This document shows positions 27,401 to 38,299 of a stretch of DNA of 64,000 bases, piece after piece; the stretch's first letter is position 1; each line of letters starts with the position of its first letter. Location of the stretch: NCBI RefSeq assembly GCF_016859285.1, contig NC_053408.1, positions 9,020,213-9,084,212 on the forward strand, read 5' to 3'. The notes beneath the pieces are model-generated. The model was given only the letters and a program-made list of their open reading frames with translations. It did no database searches and was not told where the DNA came from. Both the position numbers and the translations under genes were made by a program. The stretch is from Xiphias gladius (Eukaryota; Chordata; Actinopteri; Istiophoriformes; Xiphiidae).

Positions 27401-30400
27401 ACATGCTAAACTGAGATAGTTGGCATGTTAAACATTATACCCGCCTAACATTAGCACGTCAGCATTGTCATTGTGACTAGTTAGCATGCTATTGTTAGCA
27501 TTTTGCTCACAGCATCGCTTCGCCTGAGGACAGATTTTTTTCAGACTGCAGCAAGAAGAAAACAAAATAAAACAAAACAAAGACTAGTAGTACTGACTTT
27601 GTAATGAACACCTAGCATTGAACATGCTTTTAGTTTTGTGTTAGAGAGGTGACATCTAGTTCTTTTTCACGTATTGTTGTTTTGGATAAAAGTGTCTTCA
27701 AAATAAGTTTAAGGTAATTTAATGACACTGTTTTGGTGAGGACAAGTTGCTGGTTAATTTTTTAAATGCATTTTGTCAGCACTGTGAGCACCACAAACAA
27801 ATTCTGTATTGGGGTGGCAACATGACATCTCAGAGACAGATATCCATGGGCAAGTAAAACTGTCTATATGGCTAGATACCACTAGTAGTAGAGGTAAGTG
27901 AAAAAGGTTTTTTTCTGTAATTTGGGTGGACTGATATTTTAACTTTACCCCTTTTTTTCCCTCTCATGTTTAGAGTGAAACAGTCAGGGCATCTGGAGGC
28001 CCCTGAAAGCACCTGCAAGCCCTGTCCTGTGGCTGCCTCCTCACCTGTATGTGGCTCTGATGGACACAACTATGCCTCTGAGGTAAAAAAAATATATATA
28101 TATATATATATATTCCGCACCAGCATCTTTCTTTGAAAGCACTTAGACTTGAAAGCTTAGATAATCTTTCTTTTGCTTTTGCTTCTGGCACCATAAAAAC
28201 CCTGAAAAGAAATGGAAAGTGGCCGTCTCATCATTTTAAATAATGAGAGCAGTCCAGTCAAGTGCTGTTTCCTGCTACGCTGACATATTCGTGGGCGCAG
28301 CAGGGCAGCACAGTTCATCATTGCTCGCGGGAGGACAGGTGCACCAGCTCAACGAGGTCGCATGATTAATGACTGACGTTGTTTTGAGCGGCATCATCGT
28401 ACACAGGCCGCTACCGGGACACTTTATTGATTTATGTATAGTTTTTAATTTTGACCTTGCATGAGAAGACGCTGGAAAATGACAGCTCATTCTTGCTGCC
28501 TTTCTCTAAGTGCAGTGTCTCATCTGAATGAGCAGTCTCTTTTTCCTGCGGTCACCCCCATAAATATTTTAAGTGCATCCGTGCCTCTGTCTCTCTGTCT
28601 CTGTCTCTCTGTCGCTCTCTCTCTCTGCTTACAGTGTAAACTGGAGCAGCAGGCCTGCCTCACAGGCAAAGACCTGAACATCATGTGTGCCGGCTTTTGC
28701 CCCTGTGCCACGGCCTCCGCTACCGTCACAGATACTGACACCAAACGTGGCAAGTGCCTTTTCGTCACCTTCTTATATTTATGCATCTTAATTTGAGGAT
28801 TCACACCTCCCTGTCTGCATCACTGTCATCGCTTTCATGAGTCTTGGTTTTAAAAAAAGAAAGTTATGATGCACCGGTGGCCACACACAGCATGCTGTCT
28901 GTGGGACAGGACTCCAGTTTCCTGAGACAACTAATCAGTGCCCGATGTTTGGGATCAATACTCACCAATTTCAGAGATTACTGTTTGCCAAATATCCCCC
29001 ATGTGGTTAAACAGCTCTTTCAATCATGTAGTAATTAATTATTTAGAGTGTACACTACCTATGATTGCAGCCAAACAGTATTGATTGTTCGAGCTCTCAG
29101 GCACGTGAAAATGTCAATTGATCAAAAGGATGAAATGTTACTCCTGTTGCATCTGTATCCTGGAATAAATGCGTAGCCTTAGACTAAAAGTGGATTTTTA
29201 TTGAATAACAGCAATTTCCTGCAGTTGAGTTAATTGCAAAATACATTTTTTTTTTTTGATTAGCGGATTATAAACTAATAAATCACAGCATGAAAAACAG
29301 TACATCTCAACAGCTTTACAGTGAGGAGAGCCTGTGCCTTTTATTCTGCTCACTGTACATCAGTGAGAGAAATAAGAAGCGGTGCAGAGTGCCTTCTTTT
29401 TGGGAAGGTGCGCCAGATTGCTGTTAGGTGTCTGTTAGGGTTCTGAATGCTGGGATTCCCCTTTTTGCTTCTTTAGAGAGCTGCACTGGCCAAGACCTGG
29501 CAGACCTGGGTGACCGCCTGAGAGACTGGTTCCAACTCCTTCATGGAAATGCAAAGCGGAATAACTCTGGCAAGCTCGGCGCTAGCACAGCTTCAGGTTA
29601 GAAAACTCACAAAGCGGCCTTATTCTCTGCTGCCCAACTCAATTGTCTGCGCAAACAAATGTAGTGTAAACAGAAACAAACTAAAGTACTATGCAAATTA
29701 TTTCTGACAGCGCTGGACAAGAGCCTGGTAGCAAGCTGCAAGGACTCCATCGGCTGGATGTTCTCGAAGCTGGACACCAACGGTGACCTGTATCTGGACC
29801 AAGCTGAGCTGGCTGCTATTAACCTGGACAAGTACGAGGTCTGCATCCGACCCTTCTTTAACTCCTGCGACAGCTACAAAGATGGGAAGGTCTCTACGGC
29901 AGAGTGGTGCCTCTGCTTCTGGAGAGAAAGTGAGTGAAGGGATCTCCACTGAAGACGAATGTGTAGAGAGCTGAGTCTATTTTGAGTCGAATCTCTAAAT
30001 GGGCGAAATGATAGCAAAGTTACATCACAGGGAGAGAGAAGGTTTGCAATGACGTGAATTTGCTCCCCGTCCCTCGCCAACACCGAGTGGAAAACCAAAG
30101 TGGTTATGACTATGAAGCGAATGGACTGTAGATATTGAAATGTGGCCAGACATTTGTTCCGACAAATACATGTATACCGTACTTTTGTATTTGTAGCTCA
30201 ACACCAGGGAAGCAGCAGTACCAGTACAGGAACAGTTTGATGTCTTAAGAAAGTGTATTTCCCAAAATGTTGAATGATTCATTTAACAAAGTCTGAAAGC
30301 CTGAAGACTGCTATTTTAAAGCAGAATGTGGCAGCCTAATCAACATCTTCAAAGTGCATTGCGGTTGTCTTTTGCTTCTCTTTATTTTTGACTTCAGCAC

Positions 30401-33400
30401 TACAAACTTATGCTTGAATCCTCCGTCCATTCATCTATTTCCCACTGCTTATCCAGGTCCAGCAATATTCCGGGCATGATTAGCAGTTCTGCTCCCTTGC
30501 CGAGAACAATCTGGGCAAGATCTCTTTTATCTGAGTCATCTGACAATTTGCCAGAATCTCTTTCTGGCCAACTGAAAGTCCTTCTCCATGGCCTCACTGA
30601 ACTCTGCCCACAGCCGAGTTTTGTCTCTCCCCCACGCTGCAAAAAATGCAGTCCTTCCCCGATTCAGGGCTCCCATGGGCTGAACAAGCCCAAAAGGCCT
30701 CTTCCTTCAGCTCGACAGCTTCCTTCAATGACAGTTTCTTTGGTCGCCACTGCAACAGAAACTAACAACTTTCCAGCCACAACTGCAAACAACTGTCTCT
30801 CACAATGGAGGCTTTGAACAACACTCTGTCTTTTCCTGGGATGCAGTAAACGTTGACGGTTCCTCTGTGGCACATGCAGCCACATAGATACCGTTATCTC
30901 ATTATCTGGAAAACAAGCTCTAAATCTGTTTGTGCAGTTAATTGCACAACAATTTTTACCAATGCCTTCAGGGATTTTTTTGTCACATATGAATGCACAG
31001 TGCAGATGATTTTTGACAAATAGCTCTAGCTTCATATTTTGACAAGGAGCTTCTGCTGAGAAACAGAGCTCTCTTTTTGGAGGAAAGAAAGATTAGCTTG
31101 TTTCTTTTGTGAGCCGCCTAGAAGTTGAACGCAAATTACAAAAGTTACATGGTGACACCGTCAGTTGGGTTAAGAGAAATGTCAGGAAAAAATGATCATA
31201 GAGTGAATCTAAAAATACCTGGTGTGCTTGAAAAAAGTCATTTGAAAATGAAGCTTACTTTAGAAGCCATGTTCCCTACATTTATGTATACTTAAGGTGT
31301 TGTGAAATATAAAATGACTGAGTGTCTTTATGGCTGTTTTCTCATAGATGACCGGTCCTCACAGTGCTATTTCAGCTGGGCACAAGTGCTTCATTTGACC
31401 TAAACAAATACAGGATATTCCTGGCAGTAACCTCATTTGCACACTGATTATCCCATTGATCAGGCACTTAACCTGCGTGATATAGGTTACGCTGACCCAA
31501 TCAATTCTGCATTACTAGCTGGTGATACATATAAACTACGTCACACCAAGCCATTAAGTAACAATGCTTTCGTGATAATGACTTGGACACGTACTAGATA
31601 CAAAGAAATAATTACAAACCACTGTAACAGGCCTTTCCCTTTGTGACTTGACAGTGAAGTCTCAGAGAACTGATAATGCCCTTTGAACTCATCTAGTTTT
31701 GTGCAAACACAATAGAAATTCTGTACAGCTGAGAAAACTCTCTCTTCTTTGGTTCTGTTTCCGTCTGTTCTTGTTCTTGCTCAGCTTATTTCCTTGTCAC
31801 TCTCAGACTACATTCATATGTTCTTTCACCTAAGCTCTCGACGCCGATCACGCTCGGAGGGAATGAAATATAAGACTTCTGAAACAAATCAATATGGGCA
31901 AAAAGTGTAGTTATGAAGAGCAGTGATTGAGATAAAGTTTGAGGGAGAGCAACTTAAGGTATTGTCTGTCATCACTTTTCTTCTCTGATTCTCACAGAGC
32001 CGCCGTGCCTCGCTGAGCTGGAGAGGATCCAGGTGCAGGAGGCAGCCAAGAAGAAGCCTGGTAAATACATTCCTCCTAACAGTAGCGTGAAGTTCCAAAA
32101 GTATTTGACTGAGGCTTTTTAAACACCACATTTGCACAGAAACACCTTTTGGACAGGAAGTTACCTCTTGACACACTTCAGATCCTTTCAAAGCCACACC
32201 ATGCCGAATAGTTAGCCATAAACTGCACCGTCTAGCTGGCGTTCCCCTGCATTGGCTTCAGGTCTCTGGGTGTGCTTATGTAACAAGGCGCCTGGAGCAG
32301 CGGGCGAGGAGCTGGAAAGAGCCTCATTAAAGAGATCACAAGCTCACGGCTAGGATTAGGCCCTAATCAGGCTGGGGGGGATTAGGGGGCAGCTCTGGCT
32401 TTGGGAAAAGGCAAAGCTAACGCGCATGTTCGGCTCCCTGAGAAACCCCGCGCTACAGTCGCAACCCAGCATGCCCAACATGCTACACAGCTGCTTTTCA
32501 GTGTTCGGCTCCAAACCCAGAGATGCCGTCTTCCATCTCTGAAGCCCACGTGCCTCATTGCTTGTGTTTTCTCTCGTTTTCACGCTGGTGGGGTGGGGAG
32601 GGACGGTGCTTGTTAGAGAACTTTGCCTCTGGTTTGACAAGCGTGTCCTGAGGGAGGCTGAAACAGTGGAGCTCTGTCACTGAGGCTGTCACGACATTTT
32701 TACATGCCACCCTCACTGCATAAGGAAACACAGTACGCAAACATACTGTATGAAGTCACATATGCATGCGGGTGTAAAACAAACGGGGGAAGCTCTCCGT
32801 GTCTCTGTGATGTCCTCTGCCAAAAAGCTGCTTTTCCATCCTGACTGATGGTCTTATCACAGGTTCACTAAGGCAAGCTGGCCCTCCCGTCTATGCTGCG
32901 CTCGTCTCAGGCATCAGCCTGAGGCAGCTAAATGTCCTGAGGGTGTAAATATTTAACGACTAGGCACGTGCATGTGTTTGCATGTCCTTTCAGGGATGTA
33001 CATCCCCAACTGCGATGAGGACGGCTACTACAGAAAAATGCAGTGTGACCAGAGCCGAGGGGAGTGCTGGTGCGTCGACCAGCATGGTGGAGAGGTAATG
33101 GGCACCAGAATCCATGGCAACCCTGACTGCGGTAAGAGGGGGGCACCGGCAAACATCTATTTCTCTCACAGTGCACTGCAAGAAAAATCTCCTTCTTATG
33201 AAGTCGCTTTTTTGTCTGTGATTGAGTCTGTGAAGTCTTATTTTTTATTTCTGGATTTTAGTGCAGTGACCTGCCTTATTCATTCGTCTTTCAAATTACA
33301 GACCCTCATTTCTAGAAAATCCTTGAGAGGTTGGCAGGTTGTAATATCCTTCCTTCATTTGCTACTTTTTTTCACTTGTTTTACTAAGGTTTTGATGGTT

Positions 33401-33984
33401 TTTAGGACTCAGTTACGGATAAAGAATGATTTAAGCAGATGGAGATTTTTGGCGGTGTAGGATATACTAGCTGCATCTGTTCAAAACCTCGTGTTAGATC
33501 TTATTATCAGAAATAAAGCTGAAACGAATGTTGTTGTTTTTTTGTTATCAATTACGCTCGCAATTATTCTTGTGATTAATCAACTAATCTTTTAAATCTT
33601 CAATTATGGTATCAAACGTCAAAAATTGCGAACAACGCCCATTAAAAGTTCTCAAAGCCCAAGGTGACGTCTTCAACTGACCCGTTTTGTCTGACCAACA
33701 GAACCCAAAGATATTCAGTTTACCCTGATACAAAACAGAGAACAAGCTCATTTTAGAAGTTAAAAAAAGCAGCTAACAAATCAGCTAGTTGTTTCAGCAC
33801 TGATACATAAGAATTTCTTATTATCTACCTTTTTCCAGATGAAGTGGCTGGATATTCTGGAGATTTTGGGAGCGGGGTGGGATGGGAGGATGAAGAGGAC
33901 AAGGAGGCAGAGGACAACGGTGAGGAGGCAGAAGAGGAGGAGGAAGAGGAAGGCGAGGCAGACGATGGAGGATACATCTGGTAG
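15403..33984 (+). CDS. spock2: Testican-2 (SPOCK2), 3' nine coding exons; 5' exons not in view
   Basis: Secreted extracellular-matrix proteoglycan of the SPARC/testican family. Exons: 15403-15448, 22699-22813, 27974-28082, 28635-28749, 29477-29596, 29711-29929, 31998-32060, 32994-33131, 33839-33984 (TAG at 33982). Together they make 1071 nt in one unbroken frame, 356 residues. Order of domains: start at DDYIRNIEEN; follistatin-like cysteines (PCQNVKCSRHKVC); Kazal-like segment (CKPC...VCGSDGHNYASECK); EF-hand domain (CTGQDLADLGDRL...) with loops DTNGDLYLDQAE and DSYKDGKVSTAE; thyroglobulin type-1 module with CWCV; acidic tail ending GGYIW. SGDFGSG just before the Glu/Asp run is the expected glycosaminoglycan attachment site. 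Remembered human SPOCK2 matches closely over this length, better than SPOCK1 or SPOCK3. The fourth listed exon is given with a GC donor (see findings). Signal peptide and N-terminal exons must lie 5' of the window or were missed. Family and exon structure are near certain. Confidence 0.95.
16370..16690 (+). repeat. Diverged copy of the 18860-19170 repeat
   Basis: Contains TTTTTACACCAACAATGGATCACAAG, GAGTTCCCCAAGCTCTACAGAGCATTTTAACG and CATTGTTTTGGTTTTCTGGCCC in the same order as the copy at 18860-19170. Lies in the large spock2 intron after the first exon seen. Confidence 0.45.
17465..17522. repeat. Exact 20-bp direct duplication containing a CRE-like word
   Basis: The 20-mer GCTAATTGAGACGTCAGCTC occurs at 17465-17484 and again at 17503-17522, 38 bp apart. 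Each copy contains GACGTCA, seven of the eight bases of a cyclic-AMP response element. Confidence 0.85.
18860..19170 (+). repeat. Interspersed repeat shared with 16370-16690 and 34900-35110
   Basis: Blocks in order: CAACATTTTTTATATGGACAATGGATCAAA, CAGTTCCCCTCGGCTCTACCAAACGTTTTAGC, CATTGTTTTGGTCTTCCCGAC and CCCACTGTACACTACCTGCTGAGCATTAAAACAGCAGACAGACA. The last block recurs at about 35070-35113, and the first three recur at 16370-16690. No coding potential. Confidence 0.5.
26296..26360 (+). repeat. Short dispersed element with 'CATTACAGTCATTTTGCAGACGC' core
   Basis: ACATTACAGTCATTTTGCAGACGCTTATGTCCAAAGCAACTTAC is a sequence I recognise as widely dispersed in teleost genomes. I cannot assign it to a named family from this copy alone. 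Confidence 0.45.
26830..27530 (+). repeat. TTAGCATG-rich interspersed repeat
   Basis: The segment has ACTTTGGTGATC twice, AAAATATCTCAACAACAAC with CTATTGGATGGATTGTCATGAAAT, and ends in a run of TTAGCATGGTAACATGCTAA-like words. The same components in reverse order occur at about 3580-3900 and in part at 48600-48780. No coding potential. It lies in the spock2 intron before the Kazal exon. Confidence 0.6.
28092..28113. repeat. (AT)11 microsatellite at a spock2 donor
   Basis: A perfect AT run begins eight bases after the donor GT at 28083-28084, following a run of A. Confidence 0.9.
28585..28634. repeat. (TC)n/(TCTG)n pyrimidine tract at a spock2 acceptor
   Basis: Some 45 nt of CTCTGTCTCTCTGTC-type sequence end in GCTTACAG directly before the exon at 28635; it forms the polypyrimidine tract of that acceptor. 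Confidence 0.9.
30236..30290 (+). repeat. Solo right end of the inverted-repeat family
   Basis: GTATTTCCCAAAATGTTGAATGATTCATTTAA resembles the right terminus of the copy at 9483-9888. Lies in the spock2 intron that follows the exon ending at 29929. Confidence 0.45.
33515..33775 (+). repeat. Interspersed repeat, 'ATTAATCAAC...CCCAAGGTGACGTC' family
   Basis: The copy contains a GTGATTAATCAACTAATC block followed by CAAAGCCCAAGGTGACGTCT, TTTTGTCTGACCAACAG and CCCAAAGATATTCAGTTTAC in that order. The same ordered blocks recur at 43240-43565, 57880-58145, 58185-58600 and partly at 60225-60410. It ends about 60 bp before the last spock2 exon. Confidence 0.6.
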
Positions 33985-36070
33985 GACTGTCTGACCCCAC
34001 GCAGAGAGCCGAGTCACAGCCGCTGGTCTGAAAATCTACAGGGATGGCTCTCTCCTAACAGCAAAAGATTTTGGGATCGGACTGGGGAGGCATGGAATTG
34101 TGTATCATCCGGCTGGGATGTGTGGTGCAGGGCAGGTCCAGTGATGAGATAACGACCAGTTTTTGTCTTAGATAGATGTAATTGCTTCATTCACTTCTCT
34201 GTTTTTTGAGCAACAGAGCTTTTTGTTTTGCCGTCCTGAAAAGCAGGACCCACCGACTACTGCTCCATAGGTAGCTCAAGTCCATCAGAATTCCTATCTT
34301 GTCCGACCGCCATCTATGCATATAGAGATTACCAGTAATTTTGTATTGTGTGAACAACTGCTTGAGTATTAGAGCCACTGTCCCACTGGAATGACAAGAG
34401 ATCAGAATTTAAAGGAATAGTTCGACATTTTGGGAGATATGCTTGTTGGGTTTTTATGCCGAGAGTTAGAGAGAGGATCGACACCACACTCATGGGGATA
34501 GGTTAAATATGAAGCTAGAGCTAGGCAACACTTAGCTTAGCTTATTTTAGCATTACGACTGGAAATGGGGAATCAGTTGCCTGACTTTGTCTAAAGGTAA
34601 AAAAGATCAGCCTACCAAAACCTTCAATGCTCACTAAAACGTCTTATATCTTGTTTGTTTAATCTGTATAAAAAAGTTAAAGCCACAGTGCAAAGTTTTA
34701 TGACATATTATGTGGCGGACTATCCAGGAGGTCACTGTGACAACATAACATCCTATAAAAATGCAAACTGAGCTTTAAAGGTGCTGGTAGGCAGATTTTG
34801 TTACCATTTGGCAGAGCCAGACTAGCTGTTTCCCCGTGCTTCCAGTCTCTAAGTGACTCTGATGGATATTTTCATAAGAGGGATGTATCAAATGACAGTG
34901 TGAAAACAATGTGACAATGGTGCTCGTAGAGACGAACATTCACTTGTCACCTGAATCTGCAGAGCTTCATAGCGAGTTTCTTTAACTGTCTGGTCTGTAA
35001 ATTTACTGCTTTAATTCACTCTCACTGTCCTGATATCATCGTTTTAGGCCCGAGTAGGCAGCTCTAAAAACCCACTTGTACACTACCTGCTCAGCACCAA
35101 ACAGCAGACAGACACAGTGAGCAAGTAGATGGTGCACATAGTGGAGCCAGATATCTCCCTCAGGAGTTGGTACAGACCAAAACCAGAGCTAAAAGAGAGC
35201 AAATTATTGGACTTATATTCATCAGGTGGACAGAAACATGACTCCAAATGAAAGCTAACGTGCTGCTGAATGTGTAAATAACCCACTACAATTATATGTT
35301 GATGTTTGTGTTCACAACTGGTTTCTGCAAGTGTCCAAAAAAAATCAGTTATTGCAGGTTTAAGCTAAATAAGCTAACCATCTCCTGGTTTTAACTTCAT
35401 ATTTACAGTACCGAGAGAGAGCGGTATCAATCTCCTCTAACTCTAGGCAAGAAAGCAAACAAGCCTATTTCCCAAAATGTGGAACTACTCCTTTAAAGCA
35501 GTTCAGTGCGATGTGGTTATGTATTTCTGAACTGATTCTGTATATAAATCCAGTGTAAATTGTCTGTGAAGCAAGCTTAGAGGATTTCAGGTTACTGTGG
35601 TTTCAAGCTACCTTTATGATAAAAATGCAACACAGCTCATGGCAGTTTTTAAATCGTACATGCTTTACGAATTAAGTGGATACACACGACTATACAGGAC
35701 CTACATTTCCAGTCGCATTACTTTTATTGGAAACCCGTAGAGCTGCACCTACAGTAGAAACCACTAATCGTTGTCCTCTGCTAACTCTGAAATCATGTCA
35801 AAGAATGTGGCACAACTACGTTTTATTCTAAGTTTGCAAGTTGAAAATCTGTATTTTGTGTTTATAAAAATAATGTGTGCATTACTTGAAGTTCTGTGTG
35901 TATACTTGAATTCACATTGCATTTTTTTTTTCTATGAGACTATTGTTGCCATATCTTCATTCATGCTATTGATAGGCCAGACATTTGTTTGTTTTTAGTA
36001 TTGCATGTTAGTAAATAAGAATGTACTTCTAGGCTGAGCACTTTACTAATAAAGGCACTGGAGCCAAGCT
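33985..36070 (+). other. spock2: spock2 3' UTR with poly(A) signal
   Basis: The stretch after the spock2 stop has no further coding exon. A canonical AATAAA lies at 36048-36053, so the transcript probably ends near 36070 and the 3' UTR would be about 2 kb. The UTR contains the inverted-repeat element at 34408-35497. The end is inferred from the hexamer alone. Confidence 0.55.
34408..35497. mobile_element. Non-autonomous element with long (~140 bp) terminal inverted repeats in the spock2 3' UTR
   Basis: The left end begins TTTAAAGGAATAGTTCGACA and the right end, reverse-complemented, begins TTTAAAGGAGTAGTTCCACA. Similarity between the arms continues for about 140 bp (34408-34545 against 35355-35497), including the GAGAGTTAGAG and TATGAAG blocks. 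No open frame inside. The centre (about 34777-35340) resembles a second repeat type, so the element may be composite. Related copies occur elsewhere in the window. The structure fits a MITE or foldback element; I cannot name the family. Confidence 0.75.
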
Positions 36071-38299
36071 GTATGTTGATTTTATTCTTTTCCAACTATT
36101 TCAGGGTTGCAAATGATCATCCAGGGAGAAATTAGGTTTGGCTTGTGGCTACTTTGCCACCAAGTCACACACCATTTCCCTCTGTAAAGAAAGGAACACT
36201 GTCTTTAGGTGGGGAAATTAAGTAAATTTTTTTTTGTCCTCACTGTAGTCAGGAGTGTATATGTATCACTGCAGCACTCAGCTTTTTTTTTTTTTTAACA
36301 CAGCAGATCAGTATTTCCAAATTTAGCCTACAGTAAGCCTACCTTCCATATTTCGCAGCACAGAACTACTTTCTTGTGACCTTAGGGCCCCTCCCCTGGT
36401 GAATGAAGCACTGATTACTGAAGATTATTGAGGGCTACAGCCTGGTACAGCCACGATTACATCTGATTGTGTTTTAACAAGGCATTAACAAAATACATTT
36501 TCATCATCATCTACAATCATGGAGCCTACAATTGTATAAAAACAAGAGGAGGTTGAAAGCTCCAGAGTTTCCTCTCAGTTGAGAGTCTTGACAAGCAGAT
36601 GGGGATATTTGATGGGGTTATTTTGGTGCTGAGCTGCCACCTCATGCTAGAAGAACAAATTACAGCCGGTTGGCTGCAAAATGTCCCACCACTTAAAATG
36701 ACCACAATGTCAAAGACAGCACTGTAATGGGGCATATGGATGATAAATCCTGCAACGGCTGGATCTTTTGAGTTTCAAGAGTATACTTACTGTGAAGAAT
36801 GGCCATCCGTGGTACATGCTTTAGCATGTACTCACAATTTCTCCTAAACTGGAGATACACAGAAGAATCAGAGTAAATAAAGAATAACTCTTGTATAACT
36901 CTTCAGATCAATTTGAAAATGCGTCGAGTGTCACTGAGCAGAAACAAGGCAAAGAAAATGTGACCTTTTGGAGATGCGAAATTTTCACCAAAATTTCACC
37001 CCGTTTTTATAAGTAGTGGAGGAAATTGAAATGTAAACACACTCACATCAAAGACTGTGACTGACACACACACATGTACACCCCCACCCCTCAGAGACTG
37101 TTACCACAGACACGTCATAAACACAATGATTCAACATCTATTTATTACTGTTTATAACACTCAATCCCTGTAAACATGTAAATATGTAAATTCAATTTCA
37201 TTAGTGCCTTTTGTTTTAAACTTGTTCTTGCACAAGTGTTGCTTTTAAAAACATTATGCTGCTATTAATGCTGCTTTCTGTTACCGCTTTTTATTTGCTT
37301 TATTTTAAGCCTACATAGGGATGCCTGAGTATAATGACAACATAGATCATTCTTCTTCTATTCTTCTTCGTACAAAGTTATTGACAGTATGAAAACAAAA
37401 GACATCAGCAACAGATGGTCGCAACAGAACCATAATAAAACAGGAATAGTAAATGGCAATATTTTGATGAGGAGATTTAAAAGTGAACGCTGACTCTGTA
37501 TGTCTGAGATCTTCATGCAGAGAGCTTTTCTGAGGATAAAACAAAGATGTAAGTAGGGGCCTGACCTTGCCACATTTTAAAAACCAGCAGTAAAATCTTG
37601 AAATAATGTCTAAAAGTGACTTGCAGCTGCTGAATGGCACCAATGATTGGTTTAAGGTGGTAACTTCATTTGAGGTGTGTTAGAAACCTAGAAGCAGCGC
37701 TCTGCAACCGCTGCAGTCAGTTGATCGCATCACAATAATTAAGCCTGGAGATAAAGGTATTAAAGCCTTTATCCGCGTCTGACAATGAAAAGGAAATCTC
37801 AGTGATGTGCCTCCATTGAACAAAACATGATTGCACCACTTGAATCACTTGAGCATCTAATGACAGGTCTGAATCAAAAATTACATTACATTACAGCCCT
37901 CTGGCTTCATATTGGCCGACAGGCTGCTAAGACAACACATAAGACAAGAGCGTCTGTAGAAGTATTCATCACATTGGACGTAACATTTTTTTTTTCAACT
38001 TTAAAATCATAGTGGATGTAATTTAGGTTTTTATACTTTATCAAATTGATAACAAATCTCAGAACAAATTGATTTAAATTAATTAGTGACATAAAAAACA
38101 AAGGAATTGATTGCAAAAGCACTGATCCCCAAAAATTCAATATTTAGGAGGCATCTTTGGCAAAGACAGCCTGGACCCTTGATAAAAAATCCTAGCTCCC
38201 AAAACAAAAACGTATATTCTTTATGAATTCTGTCTGAATAGAGAGAATATGATCACACATTGCAATTGGAAATAAAAACAAGAACAGATATGCCCACAT
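36071..38299. other. Intergenic gap between convergent spock2 and sar1a 3' ends
   Basis: No gene recognised. The segment around 37480-37830 has the look of a decayed retroelement 3' end (AAAAACCAGCAGTAAAATCTTGAAATAATG then GCCTGGAGATAAAGGTATTAAAGCC), but I cannot name it. Confidence 0.4.

Larger units (their letters stand above)
22814..27973 (+). other. spock2: spock2 intron, 5.2 kb
   Basis: GT-AG intron between the follistatin-like exon and the Kazal exon. It contains the GAATTT-rich inverted segment at 23125-23410, the short dispersed element at 26296 and the TTAGCATG repeat at 26830-27530. No coding exon seen. Confidence 0.75.

Noticed and set aside
32972-33460. 162-codon plus-strand frame
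   Set aside because: Only 32994-33131 is coding (the main part of the spock2 thyroglobulin module); the rest is intron read-through.
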